Shown piece by piece: positions 36,656-46,012 of a stretch of 64,000 nt of DNA. The translations under genes and the position numbers were made by a program. The DNA lies in the NCBI GenBank assembly GCA_024331125.1, contig JANDJI010000004.1, positions 62,001-126,000 of the forward strand, given 5' to 3'. Below the pieces are notes generated by a model that saw only the letters and a program-made list of their open reading frames with translations, did not search any database and was not told where the DNA came from. How positions within the stretch are numbered: position 1 is the first letter of the stretch; each line of letters begins with the position of its first letter. Source of the DNA: Nitrospira sp. GTDB taxonomy: Bacteria > Nitrospirota > Nitrospiria > Nitrospirales > Nitrospiraceae.

Positions 36656-36917
36656 TGCCTGCTTTCCCAATCTGGGCCCTTCTCCTTGTCTCATCGCTCT
36701 CGGCGCGCACCAACGCATGACCGTGCCGCCGGCGGCTCCGTACCGAGATTCGAAGGTACAGGGCAACGGCCATCATCTGATCGCATACACACAGAATTGC
36801 TCATGGACAAGGTGCGGCATATCGCCTTGCATGGCCTTTCTGATGGGAACGCGAGGGAGATTCACGGTCCCCCTCGCCGAGGAATGGGCGAAAGGATTGC
36901 GTGTCGAGGGAAATTCG

Positions 36918-38336
36918 TTAGTGCTCCGTTTCCGTGAGGGCGCTCTCGCGCTCGATTTCCTCGATCTCGTGATCCGACTTGCCCTTCGTCATGGACGGAT
37001 GCAGGCCGTATTTCTTGAGCATCTTGTAGAAATCGGCGCGATACCGGCCGGCGAATTGCGCGGCGCGGGAGATGTTGCCGCCGGTCAGTTGCAGAAGGTT
37101 CTTGAGGTACGTCCGTTCGAATTCCTCCCTCGCCTCCGTGAGCGGCTTGAGCGGCGCCTCCGGTGACACTCCCACCGAGGGCAGAAGGTCGGGCGTGATC
37201 ATGTCTTGGCGCGACATCACGACGGCTTTTTCAATCACGTTTTCCAGCTCGCGCACGTTGCCGAGCCATGGATTCACCATGAGGCGATGGAGCGCGGCGG
37301 GTGTGAAGCCCTTCATTTCTTTGTTCGCGCGAGCGGCGCTCAACTTGAGGAAATGCTGCGCCAACAATGGAATATCGTCGCGTCGGTCCCGCAACGGCGG
37401 AATAAACAACGGCACGACCGAGATGCGGTAATACAGATCGTTACGGAACCGGCCGTGCTTGACCGCTTCGCCCAGGTCCTTATTCGTCGCGGCGATGATG
37501 CGAACATCCACCTTGGTAGTCGTTTCCGCTCCGACCTCTCGCACCTCCCGCTCCTGCACGGCTCGCAGCAGTTTGGCCTGCATGGACAGCGGCATTTCGC
37601 CGATCTCGTCCAGAAACAGCGTTCCGCCGTTCGCCATCTGAAACAGACCGCGCTTGGCGCCATGGGCGCTGGTGAACGCCCCTTTCACATGGCCGAACAG
37701 CTCGCTCTCGAACAGCGTTTCCGGAATGGCGGCGCAATTCAGCGCCACAAACGGCCCCTTGCTCCGCCGACTGTTGGTATGGATGACCCGGGCCATGACC
37801 TCTTTTCCGGTCCCCGTTTCTCCGAACAGCAGGATGGTGGCATCGGAGTCGGCCACCTGGGCGATCTGCTGAAACAGCCGCTGCATCGCCGGGCTTCGCG
37901 CCACCACGTTTTCCAGGCCGTAGAGCTCCTTGACCAACGACTTGAGCCGTTGAATCTCCCGGCTCATCCGTTGCTGCGCCAACGCCTTTTCGATGGAGGC
38001 CTTGAGATCCTTGTCGTCGAACGGCTTGGTCAAATAGCCAAAGGCGCCGCGCTGCATCGCCTCCACCGCATTGGGGATGCTGCCGTGAGCCGTGAGAATG
38101 ATCACCGGTAAACCTGGATGGATACGCAACAGCTCCTCCGTCACGTCCAGTCCGTCTTCATCCCGAAGCCGCAAATCCGTGATGACGAGGTTGAACATTT
38201 TCTTTTTGGCCGCCTCAATCGCCTCCGCTCCCGTCGCGCAAGGAGTCACGACGAATCCCATGGCGGCCAGTCGCATCTTCAGCAAATGGAGCAATCCTTC
38301 GTCATCGTCAACGACCAACAGATGTTCTTGATCCAT
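36918..38336 (-). CDS. glrR: Sigma-54-dependent response regulator GlrR/QseF type
   Basis: 472-aa NtrC-family regulator, last gene of a kinase-lipoprotein-regulator cassette that matches enterobacterial glrK-qseG-glrR. Receiver: VVDDDEGL, phospho-Asp in LVITDLRLRDEDG, Lys in YLTKPF. AAA+: Walker A GETGTGKEVMAR, Walker B TLFLDEIGEM, FRNDLYYRISVVP. The sigma-54 contact loop reads GAFTSA instead of the canonical GAFTGA. The C-terminal Fis-type helix-turn-helix is AAQFAGRYRADFYKMLKKYG, close to GlrR. In Enterobacteria GlrR activates the small RNA gene glmY in response to envelope or amino-sugar status; whether that target exists here is unknown. GGAAGGAACG precedes the ATG. Confidence 0.87.
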   Translation of the reverse strand: MDQEHLLVVDDDEGLLHLLKMRLAAMGFVVTPCATGAEAIEAAKKKMFNLVITDLRLRDEDGLDVTEELLRIHPGLPVIILTAHGSIPNAVEAMQRGAFGYLTKPFDDKDLKASIEKALAQQRMSREIQRLKSLVKELYGLENVVARSPAMQRLFQQIAQVADSDATILLFGETGTGKEVMARVIHTNSRRSKGPFVALNCAAIPETLFESELFGHVKGAFTSAHGAKRGLFQMANGGTLFLDEIGEMPLSMQAKLLRAVQEREVREVGAETTTKVDVRIIAATNKDLGEAVKHGRFRNDLYYRISVVPLFIPPLRDRRDDIPLLAQHFLKLSAARANKEMKGFTPAALHRLMVNPWLGNVRELENVIEKAVVMSRQDMITPDLLPSVGVSPEAPLKPLTEAREEFERTYLKNLLQLTGGNISRAAQFAGRYRADFYKMLKKYGLHPSMTKGKSDHEIEEIERESALTETEH

Positions 38337-38355
38337 AACGTTCCTTCCAGGTGAG

Positions 38356-39099
38356 TTAGGGGGTTGGGTCCAACGGAGGAGCCGGAGCCACGGTCGACGG
38401 AGGGCGAATCGGCCGCACTTTCTCGCGCATTTCCTGGTCGATGCGTTTCAACGCCTCCAATTGGGTAGTGAGATCCTCGATTTTTTTATCCCGCTCCGCC
38501 AGTTGCTTCTGCAGCGCCTGCAGCGAAGCCGACTCCATTTTCTTGGACAAGGATTCCAGCTTGCGCTCCCGATCGGCCAAGTCGCGTTGCAACATTTCAA
38601 TCAACTGAGCACTTTCTTCCTTGTTCAAACGGGCCTGTTGGATCATCGCTTCTCCATCAAGCAAGTCCCGCACCAGACGCTCGGAGACTTGAGCCAACGA
38701 GACGTTCGCGCCAGCAATCGTCGGAGCGCCGGCCACTGCCTCAAGCCAGGAGATCGACGCCGGAGCCGGATATTCTCGCAACAACTGCAACCAGGCCTTT
38801 CCCGAGGTCGCCAATCGGCTTTGAGGAGCCGTCTCGACGAGCTTTATGAAATAATTCTCCGCGATCTCTCGCCTTTCGTAGAGGCCAAGCAGCGCCCGCA
38901 CGAAGTAGGCGCGGTCGCACGAGGCGGTTTCCCCGCATGTCGCCAGGGCGGCTTCCTGCTTTCTGATCAAGGGCTGAAGCCATTTCGACTCTTGCGCGTC
39001 CAACTTGAAAAAGGGCTTATCGGAGGGAGTCGCGGGCCACGTCATACAACCGCCCAGGAGCACAATCAAAAACCCGGCTCCTACACCCAGCCTGATCAT
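38356..39099 (-). CDS. QseG-like outer-membrane lipoprotein
   Basis: 247 aa with a lipoprotein signal peptide (lipobox LGGC, Cys at 18). A globular part (about 30-150) carries FFKLDAQESKWLQPLIRKQE and a CGETASCDRAYFVRALL segment. A long coiled coil (about 165-225) and a Pro-rich end (RPPSTVAPAPPLDP) follow. The layout and the position between kinase and regulator match QseG/YfhG, which in E. coli modulates the GlrK kinase. Its ATG overlaps the glrK stop (ATGA) and glrR follows after 19 nt, so the three genes should be one transcript. Sequence similarity is weaker than for the flanking genes. Confidence 0.72.
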   Translation of the reverse strand: MIRLGVGAGFLIVLLGGCMTWPATPSDKPFFKLDAQESKWLQPLIRKQEAALATCGETASCDRAYFVRALLGLYERREIAENYFIKLVETAPQSRLATSGKAWLQLLREYPAPASISWLEAVAGAPTIAGANVSLAQVSERLVRDLLDGEAMIQQARLNKEESAQLIEMLQRDLADRERKLESLSKKMESASLQALQKQLAERDKKIEDLTTQLEALKRIDQEMREKVRPIRPPSTVAPAPPLDPTP

Positions 39100-40574
39100 G
39101 CTGTTTTTGCCTTTCCCTCTTTTGCCGACCGAAGGGTAAACCGTACAGTGGTCCCTTTGCCTGCCTCACTCTCAATCCAGATTCGCCCTCCCAGAGCCTC
39201 GACGACTTTCTTGGCGAGCGCGAGTCCCAATCCGCTTCCCGCTGAAGAACTTTTTGCCTTTGTCCGTCCTTGATAAAATCGCTCAAAAATATGAGGGAGA
39301 TCCTCCGCGGCGATGCCGGGCCCCATGTCGGACACCGCCACCTCCAGCAGGCCGGCCTGCGGGTTCGGCGTCATCAGCACTTTCACAACACCGCCTTCCG
39401 GACTGAACTTCAGGGCGTTCGACAAGAGATTATCCAGCACTTGTTCGATACGAGCGGCATCCGCCTTGACCCAGACCCGTTCTCCGGGATGCTCGATCAA
39501 CAATTGGACGTGTTTTGAATCGGCCAACAGACGGACTTTGTTGACGGAAATGTCGGCGATGCGCCTGAGATCCACGGTCACGATCTGATACTCCATCATG
39601 CCCGCTTCCATCTTCGACAGATCGAGAATGGTCGAAATCAAATTGATCAAACGTCGGCAACTGTCGGCCATAATGCGAAGGGTCGTTCGCTGGTCTTGCA
39701 CCAGAGGTCCCGGAATCTCATCAAGGAGCAAGTGCGTGCCTTCTTGAATCGACGCCATGGGCGTCCGCAATTCATGAGAAACGTGAGCCAAAAACTCCGT
39801 TTTCATATCGTCAAGCTCTTGGAGTTTGGCTCCCATCCAATTCACGGTATCGACCAGGTCTTTCAACTCCGCAGGGGCCTTAATGTCAAGCGACCGGCCG
39901 AATTTCCCCTGCCCGATCTGCTTGATATGGCTCTGCAACTGGCGAAGCGGCCGAAGAATCGTATAGCTCGCGGTGGCGGCAAGCCCCAGACCGAAAATCA
40001 ACGCAACCAGCACCAACTGCTGGGTCACCGCCTCAGCTTGAACGGCGCTGGCCCGCGACTCGCTCACTCCGACGCTTAACCGGGCCTCGTGCAGGTCCAG
40101 ATAGCCTTGAATAAGGGACAACATTTGATCCGTCAGTTCGTCACGTCGGGCTTCATAATCGGCAAGATTCACGGACCCATTGTGGCCTGACATGCTGAAC
40201 CCGCTCTGAAAGAGCGCCACACGACTTTCCAGCAGGCGGTTGGTTTCTTGAAGAAACGTCCGCCCTTGGGGTGAATGCTCCTGGCTCAGCAACTGCTCGA
40301 GATTTCTTCTGAAATCGTCAACCTCGTCGCTCAAGTTCGTCAGAAACGCCGCGTCCTTGGTCGCCAGATATTTTTTTTCGCTGTTGAGCTGCGCGTAGAG
40401 CGACCCCTGCAATCGTTTCGCGGATTCCACCGCCGGATAGTGTAATAGCGCCATCTCCGTGCTCATCCCTGTCAAGTGTCTGAGCTGATAGAGGGCGTAC
40501 AGATTGACTCCTCCCATGACGGCGATGATCACGAGAGACGTCAGAAGCAGGCGCCAGAATATGGAGAGTCGCAC
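39096..40574 (-). CDS. glrK: Sensor histidine kinase GlrK/QseE type
   Basis: 492-aa membrane kinase. TM1 is at about 8-30 (LLLTSLVIIAVMGGVNLYAL). A periplasmic helical sensor (about 30-185) and TM2 (LVLVALIFGLGLAATASYTI) follow. A HAMP domain has LRPLRQLQSHIKQIGQGKFG, then HisKA with phospho-acceptor His in VSHELRTPMASIQEG, then HATPase_c with N box NLLSNALKFSPEGG and G boxes SDMGPGIA and SAGSGLGLALAKK. The helical four-helix type sensor and the gene order with a QseG-like lipoprotein and GlrR identify the system. The start codon is GTG at 40574 with AGAGGG upstream. Confidence 0.85.
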   Translation of the reverse strand: MRLSIFWRLLLTSLVIIAVMGGVNLYALYQLRHLTGMSTEMALLHYPAVESAKRLQGSLYAQLNSEKKYLATKDAAFLTNLSDEVDDFRRNLEQLLSQEHSPQGRTFLQETNRLLESRVALFQSGFSMSGHNGSVNLADYEARRDELTDQMLSLIQGYLDLHEARLSVGVSESRASAVQAEAVTQQLVLVALIFGLGLAATASYTILRPLRQLQSHIKQIGQGKFGRSLDIKAPAELKDLVDTVNWMGAKLQELDDMKTEFLAHVSHELRTPMASIQEGTHLLLDEIPGPLVQDQRTTLRIMADSCRRLINLISTILDLSKMEAGMMEYQIVTVDLRRIADISVNKVRLLADSKHVQLLIEHPGERVWVKADAARIEQVLDNLLSNALKFSPEGGVVKVLMTPNPQAGLLEVAVSDMGPGIAAEDLPHIFERFYQGRTKAKSSSAGSGLGLALAKKVVEALGGRIWIESEAGKGTTVRFTLRSAKEGKAKTA

Positions 40575-40658
40575 GATCCTGAGCCCTCTGCGTCGGATAT
40601 GTCCTTATGCACGGGATGGAGACCGCGGTAGGAGCCTCCCTGAAAGGTTCCTTCCCAG

Positions 40659-40680
40659 AGTGTATGGTAAGCCATACACT
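40659..40680. promoter_or_regulatory. Perfect palindrome upstream of glrK
   Basis: AGTGTATGG (40659-40667), loop TAAG, CCATACACT (40672-40680): 9-bp perfect arms. It lies in the 154-bp gap between the end of a membrane-protein gene and the glrK start, 85 nt before the GTG. It has no T-tract, so an operator is as likely as a terminator. The arms are less GC-rich than the surroundings. Confidence 0.4.
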
Positions 40681-40728
40681 ATTTCACTTCCTGCCGCAAG
40701 CGATGGCGTTCTATTGTACGTACGCCCA

Positions 40729-41559
40729 TCATTGGTGCCGATTCATTCGGCTGGCAAACAGGCGTTGTCTTCTTGTCGAGCCGCGCAGCAACGCAAAAAG
40801 ATGCCCGCGAAAGAGCAAGATCGCAGTGGCAACCGGCGGAGTGAACACAAGCAGTATGATCCATTGAGTGTCCGGATGAAACCCGAGGTAAGACAACCAC
40901 CCTCCCACCAGCGTGAACGGCAGAAGCAACAACTGAAGAAAATCCAAGCCCGCTCCCCTTCCAACGGAGCCCGACAACTCGAAGAACGAACGCAGGCCGT
41001 CGGGAGAAAGCAGAATCGGCAGCATCATCAGCGCAAACGGAAGAAACCACTCGATCCAGTGTTCCAGGACGAACTCATAGGAAATTTTGAAGACGTCGAG
41101 CGGCGAGTCATGACGGACCTGATAGATCACCTCCGGCACGGGATTCAATAGAATAAACAACAGCAGCATGACCGCGGAAGCCAGAAATTGGCCGTAGGGA
41201 TTGGCCTTCGTGCCCATTTGGAGCGCCATCATCGGCAGCCACAGCACGAACCCGACCCCGATCACGTCCCAGAAATAATGACCGAAACTCTCGGGCACAT
41301 CGGCCGGCTGAATGGTGCGGCTACCGCTCAGCGACTGTTCGATCAGACGCAACGTCGCGCCCACGAGAAACGCGTTCGCGATACCGAGCAGAAGACCGCC
41401 GCCCATGCCCAGCGGCGCGGCGATCCTGGCCGCCCCGACGAACAACAGGCCGAATCCCACCAAAGCAAGGACCGTCACCCAGCTTCGCTTGAGCGATCGC
41501 CAGGTCGCCCGCAGAGCTTGGCCGTACAATTCGATTAGCGATGAAAGGAAAGCGCCCAT
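40729..41559 (-). CDS. Polytopic inner-membrane protein of unknown function
   Basis: 276 aa with about six hydrophobic segments: VTVLALVGFGLLFVGAARIA, GGGLLLGIANAFLVGATLRL, VIGVGFVLWLPMMAL, LASAVMLLLFILLNPVPEVI, WFLPFALMMLPILL and WIILLVFTPPVATAILLF. A cytoplasmic N-terminus (LIELYGQALRATWRSLKRSW) and an Arg-rich C-terminus follow the positive-inside rule. There is no signal peptide and no catalytic motif I recognise. The repeated small residues and Pro-containing helices recall uncharacterised membrane families. It is upstream of the glr cassette with a 154-bp gap, so it is probably a separate transcript. Confidence 0.75.
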   Translation of the reverse strand: MGAFLSSLIELYGQALRATWRSLKRSWVTVLALVGFGLLFVGAARIAAPLGMGGGLLLGIANAFLVGATLRLIEQSLSGSRTIQPADVPESFGHYFWDVIGVGFVLWLPMMALQMGTKANPYGQFLASAVMLLLFILLNPVPEVIYQVRHDSPLDVFKISYEFVLEHWIEWFLPFALMMLPILLSPDGLRSFFELSGSVGRGAGLDFLQLLLLPFTLVGGWLSYLGFHPDTQWIILLVFTPPVATAILLFRGHLFALLRGSTRRQRLFASRMNRHQ

Positions 41560-41725
41560 GGTGAGCCGTACCCTACGTTGGGAATCCGGCGAAGGTCAAG
41601 TCGCAAGTCGAAAAAGACGCGCGGCGAAAGTCGAGCGTCTTCGGTTGACTTGCGGAGGCCGATGATTATCAGTGAGTCATGAACAAGCGACAACCCTCTA
41701 TTTTCCCAACAAAGGATGATCGGCG

Positions 41726-44350
41726 ATGGACGTGAATCGAATGACCCTCAAATTACAAGAGGCCTTGCACACCGCGTCGGCGCATGCCCAACGCCGGAGT
41801 CATCAAGGCATCGACGTGGAGCACTTGCTCTTGGCCTTGATCGATCAAGAGGGCGGCATGAGCGCTGGCTTGCTCGAACGGGCCGGTATCGCCTTGCCGG
41901 CCGTCCGACAGGCCATCGAGCAAACCTTGGCGAAGTTGCCGCAAGTACAGGGAGCCGGCGCCACCCCGGGCCAGCTCCATTTGACCGCGCGGCTCATGCA
42001 GGTCCTCACGCGGGCGGAAGAGGAACAAAAGTCTTTGAAGGACGACTATCTCAGCGTCGAGCACGTTCTGCTCTCGATGGCCCAGGAAGGAGGCGTCTTC
42101 AAGACATTGGGGCTGACCCGTGACCGGTTGTTGGCCGCGCTTCAACAGGTGCGCGGCAACCAGCGGGTCACTACGCAAGATCCGGAAAGCACCTATCAGG
42201 CGCTCGAAAAATACGGCCGCGACCTCACGCAGTTGGCCGCGCAAGGCAAACTCGATCCGGTCATCGGGCGGGATGACGAAATACGCCGCGTCATTCAGAT
42301 TCTGTCCCGCCGCACGAAAAACAACCCGGTCCTGATCGGCGAGCCCGGCGTGGGCAAGACGGCGATCGTCGAAGGATTGGCCATCCGCATCGTCAAAGGG
42401 GACGTCCCCGAAGGACTCAAGCACAAAAAACTGGTGGCATTGGACATGGGCTCGCTCATTGCGGGAGCGAAGTACCGGGGGGAATTTGAAGAGCGCCTCA
42501 AGGCCGTGCTCAAAGAAATTCAGTCGTCCCATGGGCAGATTCTGCTGTTCATCGACGAATTGCACACGGTCGTCGGTGCCGGCGCCGCCGAGGGAGCCAT
42601 GGACGCGGCCAATCTGCTGAAGCCGATGCTGGCGCGCGGCGAACTGCATTTGATCGGCGCCACCACGCTCGACGAATATCGCAAACACATCGAAAAAGAC
42701 GCGGCGTTGGAGCGCCGCTTCCAGACCGTGTTCGTGGATCAGCCGTCCGTCGAAGACACCATTTCCATATTGCGGGGGCTCAAAGAACGGTACGAGGTGC
42801 ACCACGGCGTGCGGATCAAGGACAGCGCCCTGGTCGCGGCCGCCCGCCTCTCGCACCGGTACATCTCGGATCGGTTCCTGCCCGACAAGGCCATCGACCT
42901 GGTGGATGAAGCGGCGGCGCGCCTGCGGACGGAAATCGACAGTCTCCCGGCCGAGCTGGACGAAGTCTCGCGCAAGGTGCTTCAGTTGGAAATCGAGCGG
43001 GAAGCTTTGCGCAAAGAAAAAGACCCGGCCAGCGCCGCTCGGCTGGCCGCCCTCGAACATGAATTGAGCGAAAAACAGCGCGACCTCCAGGCCTTAAAAA
43101 CCAAGTGGGAGTCCGAAAAAACCTCCGTCTCCCGCCTCCGCAAAACCCGCGAGGCGATCGAAGAGGTCAAGCGAAAGATCGAACAGGCGGAACGGGCCTA
43201 CGACCTCAATCGGGTCGCCGAGCTTCGATACGGAGAATTGCCTCGATTGGAGCGCGAACTCGCCATCGAGCAGCAACAGTTGGGAAAGAAACAGGGAGAG
43301 GCCAGGCTCTTGAAAGAGGAGGTCGATGAGGACGAGATCGCGGCCGTCGTGAGTCGCTGGACGGGCATTCCCGTTTCGCGCCTGCTCGAAGGCGAGGTCG
43401 AAAAATTGTTGAAGCTCGAAGAGCTGCTTCATCAGCGAGTGGTCGGGCAAGAGGAGGGAGTTCGAGCCGTAGCGGACGCGGTGCTGCGCGCGCGATCCGG
43501 CATCAAGGACCCCAATCGCCCGATCGGATCATTTCTCTTCCTCGGCCCGACCGGCGTGGGAAAGACGGAATTGGCCCGCGCCCTGGCCTCGACCCTCTTC
43601 GACGACGAGGGCAACCTCATCAGGATCGACATGTCCGAATACATGGAAAAACACACGGTCGCCCGTCTCATCGGCGCGCCTCCGGGCTATGTCGGCTATG
43701 AAGAGGGCGGGCAACTGACCGAAGCGGTCCGGCGTCGGCCCTTTTCCGTCATCCTGTTCGATGAAATCGAGAAGGCGCATCACGATGTCTTCAACATCTT
43801 GCTTCAGGTGTTGGACGACGGCCGGCTGACCGATTCCCACGGCCGCACGGTTGATTTCAAAAACACCGTGTTGATCATGACCTCCAACATCGGCAGCCCC
43901 CACATCCTCGACGCGCAACGCAGCGGCGGCACCTACGAACAGGTGCGGGCGGTCGTCATGGGCGAGCTGCGGCAGCATTTCCGCCCCGAGTTTTTGAATC
44001 GGGTCGATGAAGTGGTGGTGTTCCACGGTCTCAGCACCGAGCACCTGATGAAGATCGTGGACATTCAACTGGAACGGCTCCGCCGGCGGCTCGAGGAACG
44101 ACGGATTACCGTGACGTTGACCCCGGCGGCCCTTCGGCATCTCGGCGAGCGAGGGTACGATCCTGCCTTCGGGGCAAGACCGCTCAAACGACTGATCCAG
44201 CAGAGCGTCGAAACCCCCATCGCACGAATGCTTGTGAAGGGCGAACTGCGGGATGGAGACACGGCGGCGATCGACGTCCAAGACGGCAATGTGATCATCA
44301 CTCCGATCACCACCGCCGAGCCGGTTCACACCGCCGAAGGCCGGTCCTAG
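41726..44350 (+). CDS. clpB: ATP-dependent disaggregase ClpB
   Basis: 874-aa Hsp100 that resolubilises aggregates with DnaK. N-terminal Clp_N repeats (about 1-145) with [22 protein letters not shown]1: Walker [14 protein letters not shown], Walker [15 protein letters not shown] long coiled-coil M domain (about 405-525) separates ClpB from ClpA/C. NBD2: Walker [15 protein letters not shown], Walker [24 protein letters not shown]. The C-terminal domain ends with [35 protein letters not shown] precedes the ATG. No CIRCE element (TTAGCACTC-N9-GAGTGCTAA) is visible upstream; heat control, if any, is by another route. Confidence 0.98.
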   Translation: MDVNRMTLKLQEALHTASAHAQRRSHQGIDVEHLLLALIDQEGGMSAGLLERAGIALPAVRQAIEQTLAKLPQVQGAGATPGQLHLTARLMQVLTRAEEEQKSLKDDYLSVEHVLLSMAQEGGVFKTLGLTRDRLLAALQQVRGNQRVTTQDPESTYQALEKYGRDLTQLAAQGKLDPVIGRDDEIRRVIQILSRRTKNNPVLIGEPGVGKTAIVEGLAIRIVKGDVPEGLKHKKLVALDMGSLIAGAKYRGEFEERLKAVLKEIQSSHGQILLFIDELHTVVGAGAAEGAMDAANLLKPMLARGELHLIGATTLDEYRKHIEKDAALERRFQTVFVDQPSVEDTISILRGLKERYEVHHGVRIKDSALVAAARLSHRYISDRFLPDKAIDLVDEAAARLRTEIDSLPAELDEVSRKVLQLEIEREALRKEKDPASAARLAALEHELSEKQRDLQALKTKWESEKTSVSRLRKTREAIEEVKRKIEQAERAYDLNRVAELRYGELPRLERELAIEQQQLGKKQGEARLLKEEVDEDEIAAVVSRWTGIPVSRLLEGEVEKLLKLEELLHQRVVGQEEGVRAVADAVLRARSGIKDPNRPIGSFLFLGPTGVGKTELARALASTLFDDEGNLIRIDMSEYMEKHTVARLIGAPPGYVGYEEGGQLTEAVRRRPFSVILFDEIEKAHHDVFNILLQVLDDGRLTDSHGRTVDFKNTVLIMTSNIGSPHILDAQRSGGTYEQVRAVVMGELRQHFRPEFLNRVDEVVVFHGLSTEHLMKIVDIQLERLRRRLEERRITVTLTPAALRHLGERGYDPAFGARPLKRLIQQSVETPIARMLVKGELRDGDTAAIDVQDGNVIITPITTAEPVHTAEGRS

Positions 44351-44376
44351 ATGCGGCGTTTTCATCGGTTCGCACC

Positions 44377-44429
44377 GGCCTTCGCAGAAGGCCCATCGCC
44401 GCGCCCGTCTTGACGACGGGCGCGGCGAT
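44377..44429 (+). terminator. Tandem hairpins after clpB, the second a perfect 15-bp stem
   Basis: Hairpin 1: GGCCTTC-GCA-GAAGGCC (44377-44393). Hairpin 2: ATCGCCGCGCCCGTC (44395-44409), loop TTGAC, and an exactly complementary 15-nt arm (44415-44429). They start 27 nt after the clpB stop. No T-tract follows, so this is either a terminator that works without one or a protective 3' structure. Confidence 0.55.
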
Positions 44430-44591
44430 CGCACTGCGGCGGCGGAACAAAAGCCGGCAAGCCGGCGCCGTTCACTCTCATAACCTGCATCACATCCCGC
44501 GATCGGCCTCCTCGGTCTCTCGACAACGAGCGGCGAATCTCGTTCCGTGGAGAACGAACGGCCGACCGACCGGTCAATCTCGGCTGATTTG

Positions 44592-44620
44592 TTGACAGGG
44601 TTTCACTCGGCACGTAGGCT
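44592..44620 (+). promoter_or_regulatory. Candidate promoter of ndh
   Basis: A perfect TTGACA (44592-44597), 17-nt spacer, then TAGGCT (44615-44620). The expected start (about 44627) falls inside or just after the first G of the GGGAGG ribosome site, giving an extremely short leader, which weakens the call. Confidence 0.4.
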
Positions 44621-44636
44621 AGCCGGGAGGCTGTCT

Positions 44637-45995
44637 ATGACTCGCAAACAAGTCGTCATCATCGGAGGAGGGTTCGGAGGACTCACGGCAGCCCGTTGTC
44701 TGCGGCAGGCGGACGTGATCCTCATCGACCGTACCAACCACCATCTATTTCAGCCGCTGCTGTATCAAGTCGCCGCCGCAGCCCTTCCCCCCGGCGACAT
44801 CGCGTGGCCGTTCCGCACGATCTTTCGGTCGCGTCCGAACATCAGGATCGTCATGGACGAGGCGACGTCGATCGACCGATCCGCTCGAAGAGTGCATTTG
44901 CAGAACAGCCCCCCCCTTCCTTTCGACTGCTTGATCGTCGCTCCCGGTTCACGCCACACCTATTTCGGCCACCAGGAATGGGAGTCGTTCGCGCCGGGGC
45001 TCAAGACCCTCGCCGATGCCATCCGTCTGAGGGAAAAACTGCTCCGCACGTTCGAAGAAGCCGAGCGGGAACAGGCCGCGACCGGCACGCACCGTCCCCT
45101 GACCTTCATCATCGTGGGCGGAGGTCCGACCGGTGTGGAACTGGCCGGAGCCCTGGCGGAAATCGGACGGAAGGCGATGGGGCCTGAATTTCCCTCGTTA
45201 AAACTCGACGACCTCTCCATCCTTCTCGTGGAAGGCGGCCCTCGCATTCTCCCGGGATTTGCTCCCGAGCTGTCGGCCAAGGCCGCCGCCTCGCTCGAAC
45301 GGATGGGGGTCACGGTCAAGGTCAACAGTCCGGTCAGTGAGATCCGAGCCGACGGCGCGATGATCGGCAACGAATGGGTGCCCTCGACCAACATCATTTG
45401 GGCGGCGGGCAACAGAGCTTCTTCGTTGATGGATTCGCTCGGCGTCCCACAAGACCCGTCTGGGCGGGTGAAGGTCCGTCCGGATCTGACCATCCCGGAC
45501 GATCCCTGGATCTTCGTCATCGGCGACGCCGCCCATTGCGCGGGAGACAATGGCGCGCCGTTGCCCGGCCTGGCTCCTGTCGCCATGCAACAGGGGCGCT
45601 ACGTGGCGGAAGTGATCGAGAAAAACCTCTCTCCCGAGCGGCGCAGGCCGTTCGTCTATAAAAACCGCGGCATCCTGGCCACCATCGGACGGGCGAGGGC
45701 CGTAGCCCAGTTCGGTCCGCTCCACATGTCGGGCCTCCTGGCCTGGCTGATTTGGTGCTTCGCCCACATCTTTTTTCTGATCGGGTTTCGAAACCGCATT
45801 CGCGTCATTTCGGAGTGGGTCTGGTTCTATCTCACGTTCAAGCCGGGCGCGCGACTGATTTTCGACCAACAAGACGAGCCGCGCCGCGACTCATCGGCGA
45901 GTCCCTCGATGGACAAAACCGGTTCTTCCCTCTCGAAACACGTCCCGACGTCGCCTCGCCTCCATCTCGTCAAGAAGACGGCGAACGACGAGTGA
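44637..45995 (+). CDS. ndh: Type II NADH dehydrogenase (NDH-2)
   Basis: Single-subunit, non-proton-pumping NADH:quinone oxidoreductase on the inner face of the membrane. I start at the ATG at 44637 (MTRKQVVIIGGG), 452 aa, with GGGAGG 7 nt upstream; an in-frame ATG 90 nt earlier adds a non-conserved tail. FAD Rossmann motif GGGFGGLTAARCL, NDH-2 motif HHLFQPLLYQVA, second dinucleotide fold IIVGGGPTGVELAGALAE, FAD-contacting IGDAAHCAGDNG. The C-terminal amphipathic/hydrophobic segment LLAWLIWCFAHIFFLIGFRN anchors it to the membrane. The CRISPR array begins 17 nt after its stop, so transcription from here would run into the array. Confidence 0.93.
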   Translation: MTRKQVVIIGGGFGGLTAARCLRQADVILIDRTNHHLFQPLLYQVAAAALPPGDIAWPFRTIFRSRPNIRIVMDEATSIDRSARRVHLQNSPPLPFDCLIVAPGSRHTYFGHQEWESFAPGLKTLADAIRLREKLLRTFEEAEREQAATGTHRPLTFIIVGGGPTGVELAGALAEIGRKAMGPEFPSLKLDDLSILLVEGGPRILPGFAPELSAKAAASLERMGVTVKVNSPVSEIRADGAMIGNEWVPSTNIIWAAGNRASSLMDSLGVPQDPSGRVKVRPDLTIPDDPWIFVIGDAAHCAGDNGAPLPGLAPVAMQQGRYVAEVIEKNLSPERRRPFVYKNRGILATIGRARAVAQFGPLHMSGLLAWLIWCFAHIFFLIGFRNRIRVISEWVWFYLTFKPGARLIFDQQDEPRRDSSASPSMDKTGSSLSKHVPTSPRLHLVKKTANDE

Positions 45996-46012
45996 CCGTC
46001 GCCCTTACGCCT

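Noticed and set aside
36851..36879. GCGAGGG/CCCTCGC hairpin after glrR as a terminator
   Set aside because: No T-tract on the minus strand, and the 13-15 nt loop and GC-rich context make chance likely.
41560..41725. CIRCE or sigma-32-type heat-shock element before clpB
   Set aside because: No TTAGCACTC inverted repeat was found, and a TTGACT at 41645 has no acceptable -10 at proper spacing.
45996..46012. A CRISPR leader between ndh and the first repeat
   Set aside because: Only 17 nt are available, too short for a typical leader.
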